Source: Azospirillum griseum (lineage in GTDB: Bacteria > Pseudomonadota > Alphaproteobacteria > Azospirillales > Azospirillaceae). Taken from it: a DNA stretch of 64,000 nt. The translations under genes and the position numbers were made by a program. Position 1 is the first letter of the stretch, and each line of letters begins with the position of its first letter. The notes beneath the pieces were generated by a model. It was not told the origin of the DNA. It did no database searches and was given only the letters and a program-made list of their open reading frames with translations. This document shows, piece by piece, positions 18,348 through 31,178 of this stretch. Location: positions 1 to 64,000 of the forward strand of contig NZ_RXMA01000020.1 in assembly GCF_003966125.1 (NCBI RefSeq), given 5' to 3'.

Positions 18348-18379
18348 GCGAAATCAGGGCGATGCGAAATCAGGACGAT
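18348..18379 (+). repeat. Tandem 16-bp duplication
   Basis: GCGAAATCAGGGCGAT is followed directly by GCGAAATCAGGACGAT, with one mismatch. It lies between the hydrolase gene and greA. No function is apparent. Confidence 0.75.
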
Positions 18380-18455
18380 ACGGGGCAAGGGCGATGAGGG
18401 GAGCACGGTGCCACAACCGCGCCGCGCTCCCTCAAAACCCCCAGCCCGAAAACGC

Positions 18456-18929
18456 TCAGCGGAATTCCACCGAGACGATTTCGTACATCTTGGAGCCGCC
18501 CGGGGTGGAGACCTCCACGCTGTCGCCAACCGCCTTGTTGATCAGCGCGCGGGCCAATGGGGCCTGGATCGACAGGCGACCGTTCTTGATGTCGCTCTCG
18601 TCCTGACCAACGATCTGGTAGGTGGTTTCCTCGTCCGTGTCCTCGTCGGCCAGGGTGATGGTGGCCCCGAACTTCACGGTGTTGCCCGACAGCTTGGTCG
18701 GGTCGATGACCTCGGCCCGGCTGATCTTGTCTTCCAGCTCCAGCACACGGCCTTCGATGAAGCTCTGGCGCTCGCGCGCCGCGTGATACTCGGCGTTTTC
18801 CGACAGATCCCCGTGCTCGCGCGCTTCGGCGATGGCCTTGATGACCGCCGGACGCTCGGTCACTTTCAGGTGCTTCAATTCCTCTTGAAGGCGGTTGAAG
18901 CCCGCCGCTGTCATCGGAACTTTTTCCAT
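18456..18929 (-). CDS. greA: Transcription elongation factor GreA
   Basis: This 157-residue cleavage factor enters the RNA polymerase secondary channel and rescues backtracked complexes. The N-terminal coiled coil holds the two tip acidic residues in [15 protein letters not shown], and the C-terminal FKBP-like domain ends with [10 protein letters not shown]. Length and sequence are typical. It lies downstream of carB on the same strand but beyond a terminator, so it likely has its own promoter in the 100-base gap. Confidence 0.97.
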   Translation of the reverse strand: MEKVPMTAAGFNRLQEELKHLKVTERPAVIKAIAEAREHGDLSENAEYHAARERQSFIEGRVLELEDKISRAEVIDPTKLSGNTVKFGATITLADEDTDEETTYQIVGQDESDIKNGRLSIQAPLARALINKAVGDSVEVSTPGGSKMYEIVSVEFR

Positions 18930-18980
18930 GTGTGGTCCATCACCGCTTGCAGACGTTCAACCCGTACAAAACCAGACCTC

Positions 18981-19020
18981 AAGGAATAAAGACGGCGCGG
19001 AGGAGGTCCGCCGCGCCGTC
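18981..19020 (-). terminator. Terminator after carB
   Basis: Read on the minus strand, a 10-bp stem (GACGGCGCGG / CCGCGCCGTC) with a 10-base loop is followed by TTTATTCC. It lies 9 bases beyond the carB stop codon and before greA. Confidence 0.85.
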
Positions 19021-19028
19021 GTCCATCC

Positions 19029-22274
<3,246 letters not shown>

Positions 22275-22544
22275 GGGTCCGCTTCTCTAACGTTTGGTCA
22301 GCCGAAAGCCCCCAGACGCCGGGAACCGGGGTCAAGGAGCGGGCGAGGTTTGTCGTGCAAGGCCCCCTTATAGGGGGTTCGGGTCCGGGGGGGAAGGGGT
22401 GGCATGGATGTCACCCTCACATGACTGCGTTACCGTCGCGGGGGCCGGGGTGGACGTGGCGCTTGAACCCCATCGCAAAGGGGGGCATCACTTTGTCACG
22501 ACCACCGGTCGCGCCCTCTCCATCAGGAAGTTACGGACCCGACG

Positions 22545-23390
22545 ATGAGCCACGCCTTCGCCAAGGACAGCCGCGCCTGCGCCGCCTGCGTGTCATGGGG
22601 GGGCGACCGCGCGCTGTCGGAAGACAACACGCTGGTGCGCGTGGGCCGACACGGGGCGGAGGGCGAATGCCGCACCGCCAGCAGCCACGATTACCGCAAA
22701 GTCACCAAGGCCTATCACACCTGCGCCGCCTGGTCGCCGCTGCCGACGCTGAAGAAGCATGGCGGGCGCATCGGCGGGCCGACCCCGACCAGCGGCGGCC
22801 CCGCCGGCCCGTCCGTCTTCGTCGCCGGGCAAAGCGCGGCGGCCTCCGGCGCGGGTGCGGCGACGGCCCAGGCGACTCCGGCCACCACCGCCGCACCGGG
22901 CGTGTCCGCCGCCGCTGTGGTGGAGGCCGAGGCGCTGCCCTGCCGCGCCGATCCGCTGGATGTGGAACAGACTCCGCAGGTCCGGGTTCTCTACACCCAT
23001 TGGCTGCGGCTGAAGCGCAAGCGGGCGATTCCGCTGGTGCGGGAGATCGACACCGCGCAAATCCGTGAAACCGTGCCGCGCGTCTGTCTGATGGAACCGA
23101 CCGCCGACGGTGATTTCGTCTACCGTTCCTGCGGGCGCGCCCTGCAACGCCGCCTGCCGCAGCGCGCCACCACCCGCCGGGTGACGGAATGCCACCCGCC
23201 GCAGGCCGCCGAACGCTGGTTGGCCGATCTGCGCGCCTGCCTGGACAGCGGCGAACCGCGCTGCCTGATGGTGCGCGACGACCCGATGCTGCCCGGCACC
23301 CGATTCGTCGAACTGCTGCTGCCGTTGGCCGACGAGGAGGGCGGCAAGGCCACCCGCATCCTCGCCTACCGCCACGTCCCTGGCGGCTGA
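22545..23390 (+). CDS. PAS-domain protein with cysteine-rich N-terminus
   Basis: This 281-residue protein has two parts. Residues 1-65 hold a cysteine cluster (ACAACVSW, then ECRTASS and HTCAAW) that could bind a metal. A low-complexity Ala/Gly/Pro/Thr linker follows. Residues from about 140 on resemble the PAS_5 type sensory domain found widely in Rhodospirillales (VLYTHWLRLKRKRAIPLVRE, IRETVPRVCLMEP, DFVYRSCGRAL). No output domain is present, so partner and signal are unknown. A second PAS_5-like protein is encoded at 35216-35776. It starts 270 bases from carB, divergently, and is followed 15 bases later by a membrane protein gene. Confidence 0.7.
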   Translation: MSHAFAKDSRACAACVSWGGDRALSEDNTLVRVGRHGAEGECRTASSHDYRKVTKAYHTCAAWSPLPTLKKHGGRIGGPTPTSGGPAGPSVFVAGQSAAASGAGAATAQATPATTAAPGVSAAAVVEAEALPCRADPLDVEQTPQVRVLYTHWLRLKRKRAIPLVREIDTAQIRETVPRVCLMEPTADGDFVYRSCGRALQRRLPQRATTRRVTECHPPQAAERWLADLRACLDSGEPRCLMVRDDPMLPGTRFVELLLPLADEEGGKATRILAYRHVPGG

Positions 23391-23405
23391 GTCGGTGGGG
23401 GTGCG

Positions 23406-23813
23406 ATGGTGGGACCGAACCGATCTGGATCGCCGCAGCGAACGCCGAAACCGGGGCCGTTGAAGACCCCACCGGCGGGCGTCGGCCCCGACATCGTCGG
23501 CGTCTGGCCCGCCACCGTCTGGATCGCCGTCGGCACCCTGGTCTTTCTCGCCAATCCCGATCACTTCGCCGGGTGGAAGGGTGGCCTTTACTATGTGCTC
23601 GGCACCGGCATCGTCGCGCTGGTCGGCGGCCTGATCGACCTGTCGGCCCGCCGCACGGTCATCGGCATCCAAAACTATCTGCTGTCGGAGGTCCGCCACC
23701 GCCGTGACTGGGCCAGCTGGTGGGTGGCGCTGGGCCTGCGCGCGCTGCTGGGCCTGGCCGAAGCGGTGGCGGTGACGCTGCTCGCTCTCATCGCCCTGGA
23801 TGTGCTGTGGTGA
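23406..23813 (+). CDS. Small integral membrane protein of unknown function
   Basis: This 135-residue protein has a proline-rich cytoplasmic N-terminus and three likely membrane helices: about residues 34-50, 63-80 and 108-133. I recognise no family. It starts 15 bases after the PAS protein stop with GGTGGGGG as ribosome site, so the two genes are almost certainly one transcript. A membrane partner for the PAS protein is a reasonable guess. Confidence 0.65.
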   Translation: MVGPNRSGSPQRTPKPGPLKTPPAGVGPDIVGVWPATVWIAVGTLVFLANPDHFAGWKGGLYYVLGTGIVALVGGLIDLSARRTVIGIQNYLLSEVRHRRDWASWWVALGLRALLGLAEAVAVTLLALIALDVLW

Positions 23814-23860
23814 CGGTGTGTCGGCGATAAAGCCCTCTGCCCCCTCCCCGGCGTGATGGC

Positions 23861-23896
23861 AAAAAAACGCCCTTCTCCCGCGATGGGGGAAGGGCG
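23861..23896 (-). terminator. Terminator at the end of the nap operon
   Basis: On the minus strand a 12-bp stem (CGCCCTTCCCCC pairing with GGGGGAAGGGCG, one G-U) with a 5-base loop runs into seven T residues. It lies 30 bases past the napC stop. Confidence 0.88.
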
Positions 23897-23925
23897 CGCA
23901 GTCGTCTCAGCGGTGGGGAGACGGA

Positions 23926-24552
23926 TCACTTGATGGCGCTGGCGGTCCAACCCGGTTCGACGCCGGTCATGTCGGGCAGGCGGTGGGCGATGCCTTTGTG
24001 ACAGTCGATGCAGGTCTTCTGCCCGGTGAACAGGAAGGTTTCGTGCAGCTTGGCCGCGCGCGGGGTCTGTTTGGTGATGTCCATCGATTCGGCGCTGTGG
24101 CAGTTGCGGCATTCCAGCGAGTTGTTCGCCTTCAGCCGGTCCCATTCGTGCCCGGCCAGTTCGCGGCGCTTGTCCAGGAACTTTTCGCGGGTGTCGATGG
24201 TCCCGAAGATCTTGCCCCAGACCTCTTTGGACGCCTGCATCTTGCGGGCGATCTTGTCGGTCCATTGGTGGGGGACGTGGCAATCCGGGCAGCTGGCCCG
24301 CACGCCCGACCGGTTGGTGAAGTGGATGGTCTGCTTCAACTCCTCATAGGGGTTGTCGCGCATCTCGTGGCAGCTGATGCAGAAGGCTTCCGTGTTGGTG
24401 GCCTCCAGGGCGGTGTTGAAGCCGCCCCAGAACAGCACCCCGGCGATGAAGCCGCCCAGGGTCAGGAACCCCAGGCTGTAATGCACGCTGGGCCGCGCGA
24501 AGACGCGCCAGCAGGCCGCGACCGCGTTCCGGATCGCTGTGGTGATCGCCAT
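23926..24552 (-). CDS. napC: Periplasmic nitrate reductase electron donor, tetrahaem cytochrome c NapC
   Basis: This 208-residue NapC/NirT-family protein is anchored by one N-terminal membrane helix (about residues 24-45). It carries four haem c motifs in the periplasmic part: CISCH, CPDCH, CRNCH and CIDCH. It takes electrons from the quinol pool and hands them to NapB/NapA. The gene begins one base after napB ends. It is the last gene of the operon, before a terminator. Confidence 0.96.
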   Translation of the reverse strand: MAITTAIRNAVAACWRVFARPSVHYSLGFLTLGGFIAGVLFWGGFNTALEATNTEAFCISCHEMRDNPYEELKQTIHFTNRSGVRASCPDCHVPHQWTDKIARKMQASKEVWGKIFGTIDTREKFLDKRRELAGHEWDRLKANNSLECRNCHSAESMDITKQTPRAAKLHETFLFTGQKTCIDCHKGIAHRLPDMTGVEPGWTASAIK

Positions 24553-24553
24553 G

Positions 24554-25039
24554 TTACTTTGCGCCTTCCTTCGCGGGTCCGGCCCCCAGCACCGCGTCGA
24601 AATCGCGGAAGCGGTTGCCGACGATGGGCTTGGCGTCGGTCTGCGGTACGTGGCATTGCGTGCAGAAGTAACGGCGCGGCGACACGGTGCCCAGCGTCTG
24701 GCCGTCGCGGTCCTGGAAATGCGTGACCGACACCATCGGGGCCTGCGACCCTTCGGTGTTCCGCCGGTCGTGGCAGGTCAGGCATTTGTTGATGTTCAGG
24801 TCGATCTGGTAATCGCGGATGGCGTGGGGGATCAGCGGTGGTTGGTCGGCGTAGTTGCGCACGCGCTTCACGTCATCGACGATCTCGCGGTTGGTGCTTT
24901 CGGCCGGAACGTCCAGCGTGATCGGGTGCGGGCCGGACGAGACGCGCGGCCCCGGTTGTCCATCGGCGGCGACCACCCCGGTGACGAGGGCCGGAACGGC
25001 GGCGGCCAGCACCAGGGCGGCGAACAGGATGCGTTTCAT
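24554..25039 (-). CDS. napB: Periplasmic nitrate reductase small subunit, dihaem cytochrome c NapB
   Basis: This 161-residue exported protein has a signal peptide ([19 protein letters not shown], cleaved near VVAA) and two haem-binding motifs, CLTCH and CTQCH. It also has the conserved PPLIPH segment that supplies an axial ligand. It passes electrons from NapC to NapA. The ATG at 25039 is the true start; the longer open frame reads back into napA. Only 11 bases separate it from napA. Confidence 0.96.
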   Translation of the reverse strand: MKRILFAALVLAAAVPALVTGVVAADGQPGPRVSSGPHPITLDVPAESTNREIVDDVKRVRNYADQPPLIPHAIRDYQIDLNINKCLTCHDRRNTEGSQAPMVSVTHFQDRDGQTLGTVSPRRYFCTQCHVPQTDAKPIVGNRFRDFDAVLGAGPAKEGAK

Positions 25040-25050
25040 GGCAAGGCTCC

Positions 25051-27549
25051 TCACGCGCTCACGGGGGTGATCTTGACCGCGCATTTCTTGAAGTCGGTCT
25101 GTTTGCTGATCGGGTCGGTGGCGTCCAGCGTCACCTTGTTGATGAGCACGGTGTGGTCGAAGAAGGGCACGAAGACGAGGCCGCGCGGCGGCTTGTTGCG
25201 CCCGCGCGTTTCCACCCGCACCCGCACCTCGCCGCGCCGGGAGGTGACGCGCACCTCCTGCCCACGGCGCACGTTCAGGTTCTTGGCGTCGTCGGGGTGC
25301 ATGAACACCACGGCGTTGGGCACGGCCTTGCGCAGTTCGGGCACGCGCAGCGTCATGGAGCCGCTGTGCCAATGCTCGATCACCCGGCCGGTGGACAGCC
25401 AGAAGGGGTATTCGGCGTCGGGCGCTTCGGCGGGCGGCTCATAGGGCAGGGCGAAGATGTTGGCCCGCCCGTCCTTGTTGCCGTAGAAGCGCACGCCCTC
25501 GCCCGGCTTCACATAGGGATCGGTCCCCTCGCGGTAGCGCCATTTGGTTTCCTGCCCGTTGACCACCGGCCAGCGCAGCCCGCGCTCGCTGTGGTAGCGG
25601 TCGAAATCCGCCAGATCATGGCCGTGGCCGCGCCCGAAGGCGGCGTATTCCTCGAACAGGCCCTTTTGCAGGTAGAAACCGAACTGCTTGGCTTCGAAAT
25701 TCTCGTAATCCGGCGCGCAATCGGACAGCGGGAAGCGGTCCACCTGTCCGTTGCGGTACAGCACCTCATACAGGGTCTTGCCGCGCAGCTCCGGCTTTTT
25801 CGCCAACAGCTCTTCGGGCCACACTTCCTCGACCTTGAAGCGCTTGGAGAATTCCACGATCTGCCACAGGTCCGACCGCGCGCCGCCGGGCGCGTTGACC
25901 AGTTGCCGCCACAATTGCGTGCGGCGTTCGGCGTTGCCGTAGCCGCCCTCCTTCTCCACCCACATGGCGGTCGGCAGGATCAGGTCGGCGGCCAGCGCCG
26001 TCACCGTCGGGTAGGGGTCGGAGACGACGACGAAGTTTTCCGGGTTGCGGTAGCCGGGGAAGGTCTCCTTCGCCGTGTTGGGGGCCGTCTGCATGTTGTT
26101 GGTGCATTGGACCCAATAGGCGTTGAGCTTGCCATCCTTCAACATGCGGTCCTGCAACACCGCGTGGAAGCCGGGCTTTTCCGGGATGGTCCCCGGCGGC
26201 AGCTTCCAAATCTCTTCGGCGTGGCGACGGTGTTCGGGGTTCGTCACCACCATGTCGGCGGGCAGCCGGTGGGCGAAGGTCCCGACCTCGCGCGCTGTGC
26301 CGCAGGCCGAGGGCTGGCCGGTCAGCGAGAAGGGGCCGTTGCCGGGCTGCGAGATTTTCCCGGTCAGCAGATGGATGTTGTAGACCAGATTGTTGGCCCA
26401 CACCCCACGCACATGCTGGTTGAAGCCCATGGTCCACAGGGACATGACCTTCACCGTGGGATCGGCGTAGAGCGCGGCCAGCGCCTCCAGCCGGTTCTTG
26501 GGCACGCCCGACAGTTCGTGCGCCTTGTCCAGCGTGTAGGGTTCGACGAACTTCGCGAACTCCTCGAAGCTGATCGGATCGGATTCGGTGGCCTTGTCGG
26601 CGTTCTTGGCCTTCTTCTCCAGCGGGTGTTCGGGGCGCAGGCCGTAACCGATGTCGTCGCGCCCGCGCTTGAAATTGCAGTGCTTGGCGACGAACTCCTT
26701 GTCGACCTTGCCGCTTTGGATGATGTGGTTGGCGATGTAGTTCAGGATCGCCAGATCGGAACCCGGCGTGAAGACCATGCCGATGTCGGCCAGATCGAAG
26801 CTGCGATGCTCGAAGGTGGACAGGACGGCGACCTTGCACCCCGGATGGCTCAGGCGGCGGTCGGTGATGCGGGTCCACAGGATGGGGTGCATCTCCGCCA
26901 TGTTCGACCCCCAGAGGACGAAGGCGTCGGCGTTCTCCATGTCGTCGTAGCAGCCCATCGGCTCGTCCATGCCGAAGGTGCGCATGAAGCCCATGACCGC
27001 CGAGGCCATGCAGTGGCGGGCGTTGGGGTCCAGATTGTTGGAGCGCAGGCCCGCCTTCATGAATTTGGACGCGGCGTAGCCCTCATAGATCGTCCATTGG
27101 CCCGACCCGAACATGCCGACGGAGGTCGGCCCCTTCTTCTTCAGGGCCTCCTTCCACTTCTCCGCCATGATGTCGAAGGCCTGGTCCCAGGTGATCGGGG
27201 TGAATTCGCCGTCCTTGTCGAATTTCCCGTTGGTCATGCGCAGCAGCGGCGTGGTCAGCCGGTCCTCGCCATACATGATCTTGGACAGGAAATAGCCCTT
27301 CACGCAGTTCAGGCCCCGGTTGACCTCCGACTTCACGTCGCCGTGGGTGGCGACGACGGCCCCGTCCTTCACCCCGACCATCACGCTGCACCCGGTTCCG
27401 CAGAACCGGCAGGGGGCCTTCGACCAGTTCAGCTTGGCACCATCGCCGGTCAACAGGTTGGTGGCGGAGGCGGGCAGGCTGACCCCCGCCGCCGCTGCGG
27501 CGGCTGCGGCGGCCTGCGCCTTCAGGTAATCGCGGCGGGACAACAGCAT
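25051..27549 (-). CDS. napA: Periplasmic nitrate reductase catalytic subunit NapA
   Basis: This 832-residue molybdenum enzyme reduces nitrate to nitrite in the periplasm. It begins with a Tat signal (SRRDYLKA followed by an alanine-rich stretch). The [4Fe-4S] ligands are C47, C50, C54 and C82. The molybdenum-ligating cysteine is about C180 ([10 protein letters not shown]). The C-terminal molybdopterin dinucleotide domain is complete, and the length is typical. NapD, encoded just upstream, guards its Tat signal. Confidence 0.98.
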   Translation of the reverse strand: MLLSRRDYLKAQAAAAAAAAAGVSLPASATNLLTGDGAKLNWSKAPCRFCGTGCSVMVGVKDGAVVATHGDVKSEVNRGLNCVKGYFLSKIMYGEDRLTTPLLRMTNGKFDKDGEFTPITWDQAFDIMAEKWKEALKKKGPTSVGMFGSGQWTIYEGYAASKFMKAGLRSNNLDPNARHCMASAVMGFMRTFGMDEPMGCYDDMENADAFVLWGSNMAEMHPILWTRITDRRLSHPGCKVAVLSTFEHRSFDLADIGMVFTPGSDLAILNYIANHIIQSGKVDKEFVAKHCNFKRGRDDIGYGLRPEHPLEKKAKNADKATESDPISFEEFAKFVEPYTLDKAHELSGVPKNRLEALAALYADPTVKVMSLWTMGFNQHVRGVWANNLVYNIHLLTGKISQPGNGPFSLTGQPSACGTAREVGTFAHRLPADMVVTNPEHRRHAEEIWKLPPGTIPEKPGFHAVLQDRMLKDGKLNAYWVQCTNNMQTAPNTAKETFPGYRNPENFVVVSDPYPTVTALAADLILPTAMWVEKEGGYGNAERRTQLWRQLVNAPGGARSDLWQIVEFSKRFKVEEVWPEELLAKKPELRGKTLYEVLYRNGQVDRFPLSDCAPDYENFEAKQFGFYLQKGLFEEYAAFGRGHGHDLADFDRYHSERGLRWPVVNGQETKWRYREGTDPYVKPGEGVRFYGNKDGRANIFALPYEPPAEAPDAEYPFWLSTGRVIEHWHSGSMTLRVPELRKAVPNAVVFMHPDDAKNLNVRRGQEVRVTSRRGEVRVRVETRGRNKPPRGLVFVPFFDHTVLINKVTLDATDPISKQTDFKKCAVKITPVSA

Positions 27550-27610
27550 CGGAAACTCTCCTGGACGAATGTCTTGTGCGGGCGACGGGGCGGGCGGTCT
27601 GGCGCCGGTG

Positions 27611-27934
27611 TCAGCTGAGCGGCGCGTCGATGGCGTCGGCTGGCTCGCAATGGTGGTAGACCATGGTGGCGGTGTGGACGCCGGGCAGCGCGTTCAGCGC
27701 GTCGATGTGGTCGAGCACGGCGTGTGCGGTGGGCGTCACCAGCGTGACGATGGCCTTGCCGTTTTCCGCCGCGCACCACTCCAACCCGTCGATGCCGCTG
27801 GCCGCGTCGCGGATGGCGTCGGTCCGGGCCGGGTCGTGCTGCACGATCAGGCTGGAGATGTGGATCTCCGGGGTGCGCGCCAGATGGGCGGCGGGCGCGG
27901 ATTGGGTGTGCGACGGCGACGGGTTGACCGGCAT
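27611..27934 (-). CDS. napD: Chaperone NapD for NapA maturation
   Basis: This 107-residue cytoplasmic chaperone binds the NapA Tat signal and times its export. The ferredoxin-like NapD core starts near residue 25 ([11 protein letters not shown]) and continues with [20 protein letters not shown] and ATMVYHHCE. About 22 residues of extra N-terminal sequence precede it. The start ATG at 27934 overlaps nothing and lies 12 bases after napE. Confidence 0.92.
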   Translation of the reverse strand: MPVNPSPSHTQSAPAAHLARTPEIHISSLIVQHDPARTDAIRDAASGIDGLEWCAAENGKAIVTLVTPTAHAVLDHIDALNALPGVHTATMVYHHCEPADAIDAPLS

Positions 27935-27945
27935 GGCGAGGCCCT

Positions 27946-28122
27946 TCAATGGGTCAGGATCTGGTAGAACCAGATCGAAAAGCCGTAGGCCCCGACCGAC
28001 CCGACGGCGATGAGCGGCCAGACCAGCACCGTCAGGGCCAGAAACATCAGGGTTTCGGCGCGGCGGCTGGTGGTGGTCGCGCTGTGGGCGGCGGGCGGGG
28101 TGGAAGAGGCGGACGGCGTCAT
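27946..28122 (-). CDS. napE: Small membrane protein NapE
   Basis: This 58-residue protein has a single membrane helix (about residues 28-52: LTVLVWPLIAVGSVGAYGF). It matches NapE, a short membrane protein of unclear role encoded at the head of many alphaproteobacterial nap operons. The first 20 residues are Ser/Thr/Ala-rich. It is the first gene of the napEDABC operon. Confidence 0.9.
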   Translation of the reverse strand: MTPSASSTPPAAHSATTTSRRAETLMFLALTVLVWPLIAVGSVGAYGFSIWFYQILTH

Positions 28123-28184
28123 GGTGGTTCTCGATCCGTCGGGGCGGTTTTGTGGCCCCAAGGTATGAGGCCGCTTCATCCCTA

Positions 28185-28227
28185 AGTATTGGTCCTTTTC
28201 GGGTGGTCTGGAATTGACCCAGGTCAA
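28185..28227 (-). promoter_or_regulatory. FNR/NNR-type promoter of the nap operon
   Basis: The perfect palindrome TTGAC-CCAG-GTCAA (28214-28227) matches the FNR/CRP-superfamily box, in the GAC variant seen with NNR/DNR regulators. On the minus strand AATACT (28190-28185) would serve as -10, giving a start near 28178. The box would then be centred about 42 bases upstream, the standard class II activation distance. This suggests induction of napEDABC by low oxygen or nitric oxide. Confidence 0.8.
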
Positions 28228-28332
28228 GCGGGGGCATTCTTCGCCGTGTGCCCGCTTGTCGCAGACGGCGCGGTCATCCGGGGTGTAGGCTGATGGTCAG
28301 GGCTGTTTTCAACCGCATCGGGTGTGCCGCTG

Positions 28333-29067
28333 ATGGATGTGCTGCTGTCCTATTGGTCCCACGCCGAACTTGTGACCAACGGTCTGATTTTCCTGCATCT
28401 TCTCGGCGCGCTGGCCGTGGGGATGCTGATGGGCTACGAGCGCTCCTACCACGGGCGGGCGGCGGGGATGCGCACCTACGGGCTGGTCTGTCTGGCCGCC
28501 ACGGTGCTGACGGTGGTCAACGCCTATCCCGGCATGTGGTTCGGCGGCCATGGGTCGCAGGGGGCGGTTGGCGGGGCCGGGGATCCGACCCGCGTCATCC
28601 AGGGCATTGTCACCGGCATCGGCTTTCTCGGGGCCGGGGTCATCATGCGCGAAGGCATGTCGATCCGGGGCCTGTCCACCGCCGCGTCGATCTGGGCGAC
28701 GGCGGCGATCGGCATCACCATCGGGTTGGGCTTTTACGCCGTGGCCATCGCGGCGGCGGTCGTCTGCGTCGCCATCATGACGATGTTCCGTCAATTGGAA
28801 GCCCGGCTGCCGCACCAGACGGTCATCCGCCTGTCGCTGGTCTTTCCCCGCGACAAGGCCCCGTCCACCGATGATTTGCGCGCCCAGGTGAAGGCGCACG
28901 GGTTCGAGGTGATCGACTGGTCGTTCCATCTGCGCAACGACAGCAACCAGTTCGAATGCCAGTTGATGTTGCAGGCCAACGGCTTGCAGGATCCGATGCG
29001 GTTGATCGCCGACCTGTCGAAGGTCGAGTCGCTGTTGGAGTTCAGCCTGTCGCCGTCGCGCCTGTGA
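28333..29067 (+). CDS. MgtC/SapB family membrane protein
   Basis: This 244-residue protein has four to five N-terminal membrane helices and the conserved MgtC features: a start of LLGALAVGMLMGYERSYHGR followed by GMRTYGLVCL. Next come GIVTGIGFLGAG and ASIWATAAIGITIGLGFY. The C-terminal ~90 residues form a soluble ACT-like domain. MgtC proteins help cells cope with low magnesium and modulate ATP synthase in some pathogens; the role here is unknown. An upstream GTG at 28324 would add three residues. Confidence 0.9.
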   Translation: MDVLLSYWSHAELVTNGLIFLHLLGALAVGMLMGYERSYHGRAAGMRTYGLVCLAATVLTVVNAYPGMWFGGHGSQGAVGGAGDPTRVIQGIVTGIGFLGAGVIMREGMSIRGLSTAASIWATAAIGITIGLGFYAVAIAAAVVCVAIMTMFRQLEARLPHQTVIRLSLVFPRDKAPSTDDLRAQVKAHGFEVIDWSFHLRNDSNQFECQLMLQANGLQDPMRLIADLSKVESLLEFSLSPSRL

Positions 29068-29149
29068 AACAGGTTCGGATCCTAAACGCTTTTCGTGGTA
29101 TCCGCGTTGGACCAGTTGGGAAGCGGTCTGACGCAAACGGGAGACGTCG

Positions 29150-31174
29150 ATGCGCGCGAGGCGCTGTGCAAACCGGGTGGGTTGGTCGGGGGGGTGGTGC
29201 GGCCTGTTGGTGGCGCTGCTCGGTGTCCTTGTCGTCCGGTCGGCGCTGGCGGCGGCACCGGTCCCCCTGCCGCTGACGCCGGGGGCCGTGTCGCACAGCC
29301 TGTCGGGCCATTTCAGCCGCCTGATCGACACGGACCGTTCCCTGTCCTTCGCCGACATTCTGCGCGCCGACGCCGAAGGGCGGTTCCAGGCGGGGGGTGC
29401 GTTCTTCGGCGCGGGCCAGACCCGCAACATCCATTGGCTGCGATTCGACATCCGGCGGGAGGCGGGGGCGGAGGCCGATTGGTTCCTGGAGTTGGGCGAG
29501 GCCTATGTCGATCATTTCGACCTGTACGCGCCACGGGCCGAGGACGGCACGGCGATGGGGCCGGAGGATTACCGGGTGATCCGCATGGGTGATTTCGTGC
29601 CCTTCAGCGAACGCCCGATGCAAACCCGCCTGCACAGCGCGCCGCTGCGCCTGCCGGAGGGCAGGACGCTGACGCTCTATCTGCGGGTGGACAGCATCAG
29701 CGCGATGAGTGTCTCGGCCCGCCTGCGCACCCCGGCGGCCTTCGCCGCGCGCCAGACCAGCGAACTGGTCGTCCATGGTGTGTTCTTTGGCGTCATCGCC
29801 ATCCTGGCGCTGGGTTACGCCGCGCTGGGAATCCTGCTGCGCGACAGCGCGTTGCTCGCCTATGTCGGCTATCTGGTGACGATCATCGTCTATTTCTTCA
29901 GTGCCAACGGATTCAGCGCGGTGTTCCTGCCCGACACACCGGGGTGGGTCTTCAACATCCTGGTGGGCAGCGTCGGGTTGTTGGGGACGGCGGCGGCGAT
30001 GTTGCTGTGGAACCGGTTGCTGGACCTGCGGCAGAACTTTCCCCGGCTGCGTCCTGTTTATCTGGCGGTGGCCGTGTTGTCGGCCTTGCTGTCCACCACC
30101 GCGAACAGCGACTGGTTCCGCTACGCCAACCCGGTGAACTCGCTGCTGTCGGCGGTGATGACGGTGGTCAGCGTCGTGTTGATCGTCGTCATGATCCGGC
30201 GGACACGGGGAAACGCCAGTTTGCGATTCTATCTGGCAACCACGCTCATGTCCTTCATCGGGATGGTGCTGTCGCAAATGAAGATCCGGGGTGCATTGCC
30301 TTCGGACTTGCTGATCGACCCGTATCAGCTGTTCGCGGCCATCGGCACGCTGGTGATGGGTGCGGGGTTGGCGCTGCGCATCCGCGATCTTCAGATGGAA
30401 CGGGTGCGGGCCGACCAAAGCGCTCTCTTCGCCACCAAGCGGGCGGAGGAGCAGCGCATCTTCGTGGCGATGCTGTCGCACGAGTTCCGCACGCCGCTCG
30501 CCTCCATCGACGGGGCGGCGCAGATGATCGCGCTGGACGTGGCCGACCGCCCGCTGGCTGAAAAGCGGCTGGAGCGCATTCGCGGGACCGTCCGCAAGCT
30601 GACCGATCTGGTCGATGTCTTTCTGTCGTCCCAGGCGCTGGACCATGGCGCGTTGGCCTTGCAGGCCGAACGCATGACGGTGGGCGGGTTGCTGGCGCTG
30701 ACCCTGGAGGACCGGTTGGTGGCCGGGGCCGACAGCCGGATCACCCTGTGCCTGGATCGGCCCGAGCAGGCCCTGATTGGCGACCCCCAGTTTCTCAGCC
30801 TGGCGCTTGGCAATGTGGTGCAGAACGCCCTGCGCTATTCGCCGGCGGGATCGCCGGTGACGGTCAGCGCGGCGGTGGCCGATGGCGTCCTGTCCATCGC
30901 CGTCGCCGACCAGGGCCGGGGCATGAGCGCGGAAGAGGCGGCGCGCATCGGCAGCATCTATTTCCGCGCCACCTCCTCGAAAGGCACCAAGGGGTCCGGG
31001 GTGGGGCTGTATCTGACCCGCAAGATCCTCGACGCCCATGGCGGCGACCTGCGGATCGACAGCCAGCCGGGGCAGGGATCGGTCTTCACCCTACGCTTGC
31101 CCATCGGCCCGGTGGAGGCTCTGGAGCGTGCCGAGGCCGCGCAGGCGGCGGCCCAGCCGCTCGCCGCTCAATAA
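29150..31174 (+). CDS. Sensor histidine kinase with 7TMR-DISM sensor
   Basis: This 674-residue hybrid of a periplasmic 7TMR-DISMED2 sensor (about residues 40-195, after a signal peptide), a seven-helix membrane domain (about 210-410) and a histidine kinase core has the phospho-acceptor motif MLSHEFRTPL. The ATPase boxes are N (NALRYSPAG), G1 (DQGRGM) and G2 (GSGVGLYL). DISM sensors are thought to bind carbohydrates or related ligands. No response regulator gene is adjacent, so it is an orphan kinase here. Its stop lies 4 bases from the end of the convergent flavoprotein gene. Confidence 0.92.
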   Translation: MRARRCANRVGWSGGWCGLLVALLGVLVVRSALAAAPVPLPLTPGAVSHSLSGHFSRLIDTDRSLSFADILRADAEGRFQAGGAFFGAGQTRNIHWLRFDIRREAGAEADWFLELGEAYVDHFDLYAPRAEDGTAMGPEDYRVIRMGDFVPFSERPMQTRLHSAPLRLPEGRTLTLYLRVDSISAMSVSARLRTPAAFAARQTSELVVHGVFFGVIAILALGYAALGILLRDSALLAYVGYLVTIIVYFFSANGFSAVFLPDTPGWVFNILVGSVGLLGTAAAMLLWNRLLDLRQNFPRLRPVYLAVAVLSALLSTTANSDWFRYANPVNSLLSAVMTVVSVVLIVVMIRRTRGNASLRFYLATTLMSFIGMVLSQMKIRGALPSDLLIDPYQLFAAIGTLVMGAGLALRIRDLQMERVRADQSALFATKRAEEQRIFVAMLSHEFRTPLASIDGAAQMIALDVADRPLAEKRLERIRGTVRKLTDLVDVFLSSQALDHGALALQAERMTVGGLLALTLEDRLVAGADSRITLCLDRPEQALIGDPQFLSLALGNVVQNALRYSPAGSPVTVSAAVADGVLSIAVADQGRGMSAEEAARIGSIYFRATSSKGTKGSGVGLYLTRKILDAHGGDLRIDSQPGQGSVFTLRLPIGPVEALERAEAAQAAAQPLAAQ

Positions 31175-31178
31175 CCCG

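Noticed and set aside
25153..27618. An 821-codon open frame opposite napA
   Set aside because: Antisense shadow of napA with no recognisable domain.
29042..31039. A 665-codon open frame opposite the histidine kinase
   Set aside because: Shadow of the kinase gene; the plus strand has intact H, N and G boxes.
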